A DNA stretch of 39,044 nt, from positions 1-39,044 of the IMG/VR virus record IMGVR_UViG_3300021335_000036. One strand, written 5' to 3'. The stretch comes from a virus. The translations under genes and the position numbers were made by a program. The notes under the pieces were generated by a model. That model did no database searches. It was not told the origin of the DNA and worked only from the letters and a program-made list of their open reading frames with translations. Below, piece by piece: positions 1 to 5,131 of this stretch. Numbering within the stretch: position 1 is the first letter of the stretch; every line of letters begins with the position of its first letter.

Positions 1-9
1 ACCGAGATC

Positions 10-282
10 ATGACCGCTTCTACCCTCAGCACCTTCAACGGTTGGGCAACTTACGAGACCTGGAATGCTGCCCTGTGGGTGCAGAACGATGAGTTCCTCT
101 ACAACACCGCTAAGGCGTGTGTCGAGTTCTGCTCTGATGACGAAACCCCTTGGGATAAGTTCGTGCGCTGCATGACTGACGGGCAGATCGGTCGCCACCT
201 TGCCAAGACTGGCGACGGCGTGGCATGGGATAGCGTCGCCATCGATGCAGACGAGATGAACGAGATGATGGCAGACCTCTGA
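10..282 (+). CDS. Conserved small phage protein, NGWATYETWN type (90 aa)
   Basis: The product begins MTASTLSTFNGWATYETWN and belongs, as far as I recognise it, to a small conserved phage family (DUF7249-like) marked by N-G-W-x-T-Y-E-T-W-N near the amino terminus and an acidic, Met-rich tail. No enzyme motif, signal peptide or membrane segment is visible, so no function is assigned. The ATG at 10 is the first in frame, but only nine bases precede it, so an upstream start cannot be excluded. GC content is about 55%, well above the roughly 37% of the structural genes downstream, which sets this gene and the next apart in composition. A small GGGG-TCG-CCCC hairpin (283-293) follows the stop directly. 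Confidence 0.8.
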   Translation: MTASTLSTFNGWATYETWNAALWVQNDEFLYNTAKACVEFCSDDETPWDKFVRCMTDGQIGRHLAKTGDGVAWDSVAIDADEMNEMMADL

Positions 283-299
283 GGGGTCGCCCCCCATGC

Positions 300-305
300 T
301 ACAAT
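300..305 (+). promoter_or_regulatory. Weak -10-like box before the 328 gene
   Basis: TACAAT lies 22 bases upstream of the ATG at 328. A similar TACACT (511-516) lies just upstream of the 522 gene. No good -35 hexamer is seen at 17 bp, so these are only suggestive of early-type promoters. Confidence 0.2.
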
Positions 306-327
306 ACACCAGACAACACACCACACC

Positions 328-504
328 ATGACTAAGCGCCTCCCCACCTGCTTCCGCCTTGCCTCTGACATCAGCACCCGCCAGACAGGATGGGTCAACA
401 GCAACACCCTACAGGGCACAGCACACAGCGCCTACATGATCGCAGGCGTCTACGGTGAGACCTTCCAACAGGAAGCGATCGACCGCCTGCCCACCTTCGG
501 TTGA
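328..504 (+). CDS. Unrecognised small protein (58 aa)
   Basis: An ATG-to-TGA frame of 58 codons begins MTKRLPTCFRLASD and ends DRLPTFG. It lies in the same GC-rich stretch and direction as the genes on each side, with a 45-base gap before and 17 bases after. Codons end mostly in C or G, which is typical of the local composition and unlike the structural genes. The central part (GTAHSAYMIAGVYGETFQQEAID) has the look of a small folded domain with one helix, but I recognise no family. There is no clear Shine-Dalgarno sequence. It could be a chance frame, but its tight fit between neighbours and lack of rare codons favour a real gene. Confidence 0.55.
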   Translation: MTKRLPTCFRLASDISTRQTGWVNSNTLQGTAHSAYMIAGVYGETFQQEAIDRLPTFG

Positions 505-521
505 ATTCTCTACACTAACTC

Positions 522-692
522 ATGACAGATAAGCAACTACAGAAGATCGCTAAGATCAACGGATGGATTAAACAACGCAACGGAGCAAAGCATCAACTAT
601 GGCAGCATCCTTCAGGTAAGATTATCACATTGCCTTACAGACCAAAGCAACACACAGCACTGCTACTAAGTAAGAAGTTAGCAGCAGTTTAG
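522..692 (+). CDS. HicA-like small protein (56 aa), orphan
   Basis: The 56-residue product reads MTDKQLQKIAKINGWIKQRN and continues GAKHQLWQHPSGKIITLP. This matches the layout of HicA-type double-stranded-RNA-binding-fold proteins: a short helix, then G-(W/F), a basic turn, G-x-x-H followed by an aromatic strand, H-P-(D/S)-G-(K/R), T-(V/L)-P, and a final helix. HicA proteins are mRNA interferases that use the G-S-H histidine; here the equivalent is A-K-H at residues 22-24. No HicB-type antitoxin is visible beside it, so it may be a solitary phage effector or simply an RNA-binding protein. The homology is by eye only. The gene ends 11 bases before a stable hairpin. Confidence 0.6.
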   Translation: MTDKQLQKIAKINGWIKQRNGAKHQLWQHPSGKIITLPYRPKQHTALLLSKKLAAV

Positions 693-703
693 TTAGTGAC
701 ACT

Positions 704-725
704 GGGGGCAGTTAATTATGCCCCC
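704..725 (+). terminator. Stem-loop, likely terminator of the first gene group
   Basis: A perfect 7-bp stem (GGGGGCA 704-710, TGCCCCC 719-725) encloses an 8-base loop, 11 bases after the stop at 692. The downstream tract (TATGTTATA) is U-rich but not a clean run, so it may be a weak intrinsic terminator or an RNA-end stabiliser. Confidence 0.55.
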
Positions 726-735
726 TATGTTATAC

Positions 736-778
736 GTAGGCGGGCCGAGCGAAAACTCGATGGGTCCCGTTAGTCTAC
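736..778 (+). ncRNA. Candidate structured RNA, three nested helices
   Basis: Three nested complementary blocks lie in 43 bases: GTAG (736-739) with CTAC (775-778), CGGG (741-744) with CCCG (766-769), and CGAG (746-749) with CTCG (756-759) closing a CGAAAA loop. It sits between the stem-loop at 704-725 and the sigma70-type promoter at 797-825, in sequence with no reading frame. It is GC-rich in an otherwise AT-rich spacer. I do not recognise the class; it lies upstream of the promoter, so it is not a leader of the HNH gene from that promoter. Confidence 0.35.
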
Positions 779-796
779 AAAAGTATCCCAGCGACC

Positions 797-825
797 TTGA
801 AATATTTCGAAAAAGGTGTTATGAT
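797..825 (+). promoter_or_regulatory. Sigma70-type (early) promoter
   Basis: TTGAAA (797-802) and TATGAT (820-825) are separated by exactly 17 bp, close to the host vegetative consensus. The start of the HNH gene lies 39 bases beyond the -10 box. This is the only good host-type promoter I see in the window; the structural genes use NATAAATA late elements instead. Confidence 0.7.
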
Positions 826-864
826 TTTCGAAAACCGAATTCTTGCAAATAAAAAAAATCCGCC

Positions 865-1233
865 ATGAAAAAATTTCCCACAAAGTTCGCACGGTATTAT
901 GTCTCTGAGGACGGTGTAGTGCATCGTGAGGATGACAATGGTAATGTGTATGCTTTAAAGCCCCACAAGAGGGGAGGTGTACCGAAGAGTCGATATGATG
1001 CTGTGAACATCTCATTGTATGATGAGAATGGAAAGTTTCAGAAGCAGATTCGATATTACGTGCATAGACTTGTTGCAGAGACTCTCATTGAGAATCCTGA
1101 GGTACACGCAGAGATTGACCATATCGATATGAATAAGAGTAATAATGCTGTCAATAATCTGCGATGGTGCAGTAGGAAGGAGAATATGCAATATTTGTCT
1201 GAGAGTTATCGTAATACGGTAGTATGTGAATAA
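865..1233 (+). CDS. HNH homing endonuclease (122 aa)
   Basis: The product has the HNH_3 layout: residues about 66-75 read YYVHRLVAET, followed by EIDHIDMNKSNN and NLRWCSRKENM. The catalytic histidine is in DHID, with the metal-site Asn in the NN pair and the NLRW strand after it. The amino-terminal half (YYVSEDGVVHRED) resembles the NUMOD4-type segment found before HNH domains in phage enzymes. The family cuts DNA and promotes its own spread. It is a stand-alone gene with its own sigma70-type promoter (797-825) and ends just before a late promoter, so it looks like a mobile insertion between the early-type genes and the structural operon. The key residues are intact. Confidence 0.9.
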   Translation: MKKFPTKFARYYVSEDGVVHREDDNGNVYALKPHKRGGVPKSRYDAVNISLYDENGKFQKQIRYYVHRLVAETLIENPEVHAEIDHIDMNKSNNAVNNLRWCSRKENMQYLSESYRNTVVCE

Positions 1234-1236
1234 ATA
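1229..1236 (+). promoter_or_regulatory. T4-type late promoter (AATAAATA)
   Basis: The octamer AATAAATA overlaps the end of the HNH gene and lies 21 bases before the ATG at 1258. It matches the T4 late consensus TATAAATA in seven of eight positions and would start the transcript of the small structural-region genes. Confidence 0.55.
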
Positions 1237-1257
1237 TCAGTAGTCTTTTAAGGGATA

Positions 1258-1515
1258 ATGAAAGATTTTGATTACAATGAGTATACTGACAAGAGGCAAG
1301 AGATTTTAAGTAATTTCGATGCATTCTGTGATGAACTTGAAGATCGGGCACTGAATAGTTTTGGAAAGGTAGATAATGGACAAGGAGCAATTGGAGACGA
1401 TTTTATTGCCAATGCTGCAACGTATCGAAAAGATGGAGCAGGAGATCGAATCACTGAAGAGACCGCAATTGATGTACCGCCCGCCGTCTTCGACGCAGTA
1501 TCAGACGATATCTGA
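1258..1515 (+). CDS. Unrecognised acidic protein (85 aa), overlapped by next frame
   Basis: The start at 1258 follows AAGGGATA, a usable ribosome binding site, and a late promoter at 1229-1236. The amino-terminal 40 residues (MKDFDYNEYTDKRQEILSNF) look like a real helical, acidic segment. From 1376 onward the frame is shared with another ORF in the +1 frame for 140 bases, and there the product turns Gly/Ala/Asp-rich (AIGDDFIANAATYRKDGAGD) and less protein-like. Either both frames are translated, or the true product is shorter or shifts frame. I recognise no family. Confidence 0.5.
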   Translation: MKDFDYNEYTDKRQEILSNFDAFCDELEDRALNSFGKVDNGQGAIGDDFIANAATYRKDGAGDRITEETAIDVPPAVFDAVSDDI

Positions 1516-1585
1516 GACTTTAGATTATCTGCATAATAGTATTGAGGAGATACAATGCCAAATATTGTTGGACCAGAAACAGTAG
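1376..1585 (+). CDS. Small coiled-coil protein (69 aa), overlapping both neighbours
   Basis: The product begins MDKEQLETILLPMLQRIEKM and continues EQEIESLKRP with a heptad-like pattern of Leu, Ile and Met over residues 5-28, then a Pro-rich turn (MYRPPSSTQYQT) and a second short helix. This hydrophobic periodicity suggests the frame is truly coded. GGAAAGG lies about eight bases before the ATG. It overlaps the 1258 gene by 140 bases and the 1555 gene by 31 bases. A small coiled-coil protein upstream of baseplate genes may be an assembly or tip protein, but no function is assigned. Confidence 0.55.
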   Translation: MDKEQLETILLPMLQRIEKMEQEIESLKRPQLMYRPPSSTQYQTISETLDYLHNSIEEIQCQILLDQKQ

Positions 1586-1941
1586 ATACTTTAAGTATCG
1601 ATGGAAATTGCGAATATCCCTCAGCGCCTCTTGGAGGTACGCCATACGTTTCACCGAATGTATTTGCTGAGGGTGAAGCAGTAGAAATATACAATTCATT
1701 AAATTTACCAGCACAAGTTACTGGGATAAAGATTAATCCTTTAATTCCTCTGCCATGCCAACCAGGAATACGAAGGATCGATCCAGTAATTAACAAGAAT
1801 GTGTTTATCAATGGACAGTTATTCGCAGTTACTGGTGATGAGGCAGATTTACTTACTGGAATAAGTACACCAAGGACCTTGACAGGACCGTACAGTTATC
1901 CTACAATACAGATTGGAACACAAACAATAACAGGAGCATAA
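1555..1941 (+). CDS. Possible PAAR-like baseplate spike-tip protein (128 aa)
   Basis: A strong GAGGAG site five to ten bases upstream supports the ATG at 1555. The sequence is rich in Pro, Gly and beta-formers, with two related strands: SPNVFAEGEAV near residue 33 and NVFINGQLFAVTGDEADL near residue 81. The second has the V-x-x-N-G-x-x-x-A-V-x-G-D pattern of PAAR repeat proteins, which cap the membrane-piercing spike of contractile tails (T4 gp5.4). Its place just upstream of gp25 and gp6 agrees with a central-spike role. The classical Pro-Ala-Ala-Arg residues and the metal-binding His/Cys set are not obvious, so this is an inference. Confidence 0.5.
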   Translation: MPNIVGPETVDTLSIDGNCEYPSAPLGGTPYVSPNVFAEGEAVEIYNSLNLPAQVTGIKINPLIPLPCQPGIRRIDPVINKNVFINGQLFAVTGDEADLLTGISTPRTLTGPYSYPTIQIGTQTITGA

Positions 1942-1943
1942 TT

Positions 1944-2090
1944 ATGGCACGAAGCAAAATTGGTGTAAGTGGTAACAAGATTATTGAGTCGAAACCCAAA
2001 ACCACGCGGCAAGGAAGCAGCAAGAACACAAAATATTCTGCTACCAGTCGTAATTCTGCTAAGAAGCGTTATCGGGGACAAGGAAAATAA
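1944..2090 (+). CDS. Small very basic conserved phage protein (48 aa)
   Basis: The frame of 48 codons begins MARSKIGVSGNKIIESKPKT and ends KKRYRGQGK. Nearly a third of residues are Lys or Arg, with many Ser, Thr and Asn and almost no hydrophobic core, so it is likely disordered and nucleic-acid or protein binding. Similar tiny basic proteins ending in YRGQGK-like tails are, to my recollection, common beside baseplate genes in cyanomyoviruses. It starts two bases after the stop of the 1555 gene, and its own stop shares one base with the next start (TAATG at 2088-2092), which signals translational coupling. Confidence 0.75.
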   Translation: MARSKIGVSGNKIIESKPKTTRQGSSKNTKYSATSRNSAKKRYRGQGK

Positions 2091-2593
2091 TGAAAGATTT
2101 ACTGTTCATCTCACAGGATAAAGAGATGGCACTCATTCAGGAGATGTCATACAAGATCAAAATGTCTGATTGGGATATTCACCCCAGTAAGACATGTTTT
2201 TTGTGTGTTTCTCCTGATTACTCAAGTATTGTAACTCAACATCTCTCGCATTCACTAACAGTGGATCGAGAGATTTTTCATATTGAGGCAGTAAATGTGC
2301 CATTTCCTGATGAAAATCCCTCTCCATACATGATTAACTTTGAGTTAAATTTTGCGGAGTGGTTGTTAGACTGGGACAACTTTGTGTTATGTGAGGCAGG
2401 TGTCATCAGAGGTGGCAACTATACATGGATTACTCAGAGTATGGAGAAGTTCTCCGAGAAGAATTACTACACATTATCTCTTTGTGAGAACGTTCGTAGT
2501 AAATATAAGAGTGATCTGGTTTCATTGTATTATGATGATAATGTAGAGGATTTACACTTTTGGTGGGAGAGACCTAACAATCATTGGACCTAA
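2090..2593 (+). CDS. Unrecognised protein (167 aa) before the baseplate genes
   Basis: The product begins MKDLLFISQDKEMALIQEMS and has an alternating strand and helix pattern suggestive of a compact alpha/beta fold. Features that stand out are KTCFLCVSPDYSS (near residue 34), the aromatic stretch FAEWLLDWDNFVLCEAGVIR (near 83-103) and a Trp-rich end (LHFWWERPNNHWT). There is no signal peptide, membrane helix or catalytic motif I trust. Translation is coupled to the 48-residue gene through TAATG. After the stop lies a 74-base spacer with small GC-rich self-complementary stretches. Confidence 0.75.
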   Translation: MKDLLFISQDKEMALIQEMSYKIKMSDWDIHPSKTCFLCVSPDYSSIVTQHLSHSLTVDREIFHIEAVNVPFPDENPSPYMINFELNFAEWLLDWDNFVLCEAGVIRGGNYTWITQSMEKFSEKNYYTLSLCENVRSKYKSDLVSLYYDDNVEDLHFWWERPNNHWT

Positions 2594-2667
2594 GCGCCGA
2601 AAACGCCGCGCAAAAGGGATAGCAACCCCGTAAAAAGTTCTAATCAAACTTTCTAACGGAGAAAACC
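2594..2667 (+). other. Spacer with small hairpins between the 2090 and 2668 genes
   Basis: GCGC occurs twice about ten bases apart near the start of the spacer, and GGG-ATAGCAA-CCC follows. Neither is followed by a good U run. GGAG lies close before the ATG at 2668. No late promoter octamer is seen. Confidence 0.3.
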
Positions 2668-2883
2668 ATGGGACTATTTCCAGTAGACAAAAGTGAAGAA
2701 TTTATCGAAGAAGGTATGACACTGATCACCGAAACGGACAGTGATCGCCTTTTAGATGCCGCTACAAAGCAGCGTAGGGCAAAGAAGAGGGACGAACTAT
2801 ATCCTCTTCCAGAAGACCGCATGGAGCGCCCTTGTGGAGGTGCTGGTGGTTTTGATGATTTTGTAGAGCGTTGGCACGAGTGA
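2668..2883 (+). CDS. Unrecognised small acidic protein (71 aa)
   Basis: The start at 2668 follows AACGGAGAAAACC, a reasonable ribosome binding site. The product opens MGLFPVDKSEEFIEEGMTLI, has a charged helical middle with a basic cluster (TKQRRAKKRDELYPLPED) and ends in a Gly-rich turn plus FDDFVERWHE. It is hydrophilic with no membrane segment. It stands alone between two spacers, just before the late promoter of gp25. No family is recognised; its position suggests a minor virion or assembly role, but nothing in the sequence proves this. Confidence 0.65.
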   Translation: MGLFPVDKSEEFIEEGMTLITETDSDRLLDAATKQRRAKKRDELYPLPEDRMERPCGGAGGFDDFVERWHE

Positions 2884-2899
2884 CCTACATAGATGATGG

Positions 2900-2907
2900 G
2901 ATAAATA
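2900..2907 (+). promoter_or_regulatory. T4-type late promoter for the baseplate operon (GATAAATA)
   Basis: GATAAATA lies 18 bases before the gp25 start and is followed by an AT-rich tract. It matches the T4 late consensus in seven of eight positions and probably drives gp25, gp6 and the gp7-like giant. Confidence 0.7.
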
Positions 2908-2925
2908 TAAAAAAATTCTCATCTA

Positions 2926-3318
2926 ATGCCTCAATCGTTTACTTACAAGGATTTAAATGTGACATTCAAGAAGCATCCTGTTACGGATGACTTGATTGTC
3001 TCGAAAGATTCTGCTGCGATTAAGCAAGCGATTTCTAATTTATTATTAACTGGCACAGGAGAAAGGTTCTTTCAACCAGAACTTGGATCAAAAATTCCTC
3101 GTTTGTTGTTCGAACCTTTTGACTTTGCATCAAGTGCTTTGATTAAGGACGAGATTAACAGAGTTTTAGTTAATTACGAACCAAGAATAAAAATTGACAG
3201 AATTGACGTATTTCCAAATTATGATGCAAATGGTTATGATGTTGACATGACCATAATAATTCTTGGCAGAGAGGATGAGATCATTGGAATAGATGTATTC
3301 TTAGAGAGAACACGATAA
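2926..3318 (+). CDS. 25: Baseplate wedge subunit gp25
   Basis: This 130-residue protein matches T4 gp25 (132 residues) in length and layout. The GPW_gp25 fold is recognisable: an amino-terminal strand (FTYKDLNVTF), the D-x-x-A-I-K-Q-A-I-S-N-L-L-L-T helix near residues 29-44, the G-E-R-F-F-x-P-x-L-G-S turn near 46-56, and the conserved Y-E-P-R-I (residues 88-92) that defines the family. In T4, gp25 is the sheath-like core of the baseplate wedge that forms a heterotrimer bundle with gp6 and gp53 and helps start sheath assembly. No Shine-Dalgarno is obvious; the start follows the late promoter closely. The stop shares one base with the gp6 start. Confidence 0.96.
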   Translation: MPQSFTYKDLNVTFKKHPVTDDLIVSKDSAAIKQAISNLLLTGTGERFFQPELGSKIPRLLFEPFDFASSALIKDEINRVLVNYEPRIKIDRIDVFPNYDANGYDVDMTIIILGREDEIIGIDVFLERTR

Positions 3319-5126
3319 TGCCATATACACAGGTATCTAATTTAGATTACGACCAAATAAGAATAGCTCTTAAAGAGTACATCAGTAGTACATCGGATTT
3401 TACCGATTATGACTTCGAAGGTTCTACTTTAAGTGTTTTATTAGATGTTCTCGCATATAACACTTACTATACAGCATTTAACACCAATATGGTTGTTAAT
3501 GAGCTGTTTTTGGAGTCTGCAACTCTAAGAGACAACGTTGTTGCACTTGCAAAGCAACTTGGTTACACACCAAAGTCAGTCATTGCACCAACAGCAAAGG
3601 TATCCTTCACTGCAACATTCAGTGGATCTGTTCCTGTTGACAGTCAAATTGTTTTGAAGAGGGGAACTGGATTTATTGCGAACTATGATAACACGTTATA
3701 TCAATTTTCTGTTGTTGATGATATTAAGCAGGCAATCGTTTCAGGATCTGCTACATATGACAATATTGAAATAAGGGAAGGAACTTTAGTAACTAACACT
3801 TATGTTGTTAACACATCTCTAAAAAATCAAAGATTCATTATAGAGAATCAAAACGTCGATACAACTACAATTAGAGTTAGAGTTTATCCAAGTGCTCAGA
3901 CAACACTATTCGAAGAGTATAAGTATGCAAATAATATTTTAGATGTTGATCCAGAATCGAAGATTTACTTCTTAAGTGAAATTGAAGATGAAAGATATGA
4001 AATTTTCTTTGGTGATGGTGTTCTTGGAAAGAAACTTGAGAACAATCAAAAAATTGAAATATCTTATCTTATTACTAATGGATCAGATACTAATGGCGTA
4101 AAAGAATTTACTTTCAACGGCGTATTCTCAGATATCACTGGTAATACAAATTATCCGTTCACTGTTTCGATCAATGCATCTCAAACTCAGGCAGCAGCAG
4201 GAGGCGCTGAGATCGAAGGTATCGACAAGATCAAGTATAATGCTCCAAAGTACTTTGGAACGCAGAACAGGGCGGTTACATCACAGGATTATGCTGCTAT
4301 AGCAAGGAATATCTATCCTGCAATTGCAGACATCATTACATTTGGTGGTGAGGAGCAAGATCCACCTGCATATGGTCAAGTATTCTTGGCAATCAAACCA
4401 TCAAATTCTGCCTACTTATCGTCGATTACTAAACAGCAAATTAAAAAAGATTTAAAGAAGTACATGGTTGCTTCTGTAACACCAGAAATTTTAGATCCTT
4501 CAATTCTTTATATTGAACTTGATAGTAAAATTTACTATGACACTACAAAGACAGAAGAATCACAAGAACAGATAAGATCAAAAGTTATTTCTGGAATTAA
4601 CAGTTATATCCAAAAATCTGATACAGAAAAATTTAACGGCAAATTTAGATACAGTAAATTTGTTGGTGTTATTGATGATGCAGATCGTTCAATTAATTCA
4701 AACCTCACAATGGTAACAATGAGGAAAGATTTCTATCCTCAAATTAATTCGACCTTCTATTATGAGGTTTGTTATCAAAATGCATTTGATATTGATTGTG
4801 ACAATCCAGTAATGTCATCGACTGGGTTTGTAGTATCAGAATATCCAACAAGGACGGTATATTTGGAAGATAGGGGTGGCAAAATTGTCCTATATAGATT
4901 GGATCCTCTTACGGGTAGCAAGATCGTTCTGAATGATTCTCAGGGTGATATTGATTATGAAAAAGGTGAAATCATGCTCTATGATTTGACTATTATTAAA
5001 GGTAGTTTTGCCGACAATAAAATTGAACTGAGAGTAAAACCAAGATCAAACGATATTGTTGCGAAAAGAGAAGTCTACTTGGATGTAGATGTTCCAAAGA
5101 GCAAATTTCAAGTATATCAAGAGTAA
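3318..5126 (+). CDS. 6: Baseplate wedge subunit gp6
   Basis: At 602 residues it is slightly shorter than T4 gp6 (660). The amino terminus (YTQVSNLDYDQIRIALKEYI) and the helical pair that follows, with TDYDFEGSTLSVLLDVLAYN near residue 32, are typical of T4-like gp6. A baseplate-J-like core follows at about 294-360: a G-G-A-E-x-E start, APKYFGTQNRAVTSQDYAAI and a GGEEQDPPAYGQVFLAIKP strand. In T4, dimers of gp6 form the continuous ring that links the six wedges around the hub. It is coupled to gp25 by a TAATG overlap and precedes the gp7-like gene by five bases, the same order as in T4. Confidence 0.95.
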   Translation: MPYTQVSNLDYDQIRIALKEYISSTSDFTDYDFEGSTLSVLLDVLAYNTYYTAFNTNMVVNELFLESATLRDNVVALAKQLGYTPKSVIAPTAKVSFTATFSGSVPVDSQIVLKRGTGFIANYDNTLYQFSVVDDIKQAIVSGSATYDNIEIREGTLVTNTYVVNTSLKNQRFIIENQNVDTTTIRVRVYPSAQTTLFEEYKYANNILDVDPESKIYFLSEIEDERYEIFFGDGVLGKKLENNQKIEISYLITNGSDTNGVKEFTFNGVFSDITGNTNYPFTVSINASQTQAAAGGAEIEGIDKIKYNAPKYFGTQNRAVTSQDYAAIARNIYPAIADIITFGGEEQDPPAYGQVFLAIKPSNSAYLSSITKQQIKKDLKKYMVASVTPEILDPSILYIELDSKIYYDTTKTEESQEQIRSKVISGINSYIQKSDTEKFNGKFRYSKFVGVIDDADRSINSNLTMVTMRKDFYPQINSTFYYEVCYQNAFDIDCDNPVMSSTGFVVSEYPTRTVYLEDRGGKIVLYRLDPLTGSKIVLNDSQGDIDYEKGEIMLYDLTIIKGSFADNKIELRVKPRSNDIVAKREVYLDVDVPKSKFQVYQE

Positions 5127-5131
5127 CTTAG

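Noticed and set aside
736-1233. Group I intron carrying the HNH gene
   Set aside because: No split exons flank the gene and no P7/guanosine-site pattern is visible; the RNA-like element is too short.
1272-1811. 179-residue open frame on the minus strand
   Set aside because: It lies opposite three + strand genes with ribosome binding sites, has no promoter or binding site of its own, and its sequence shows no recognisable domain.
2090-2593. Phosphoribosyltransferase reading of FVLCEAGVIRGGNYT
   Set aside because: The acidic pair and loop spacing of the PRTase signature are not matched, so the gene is left unassigned.
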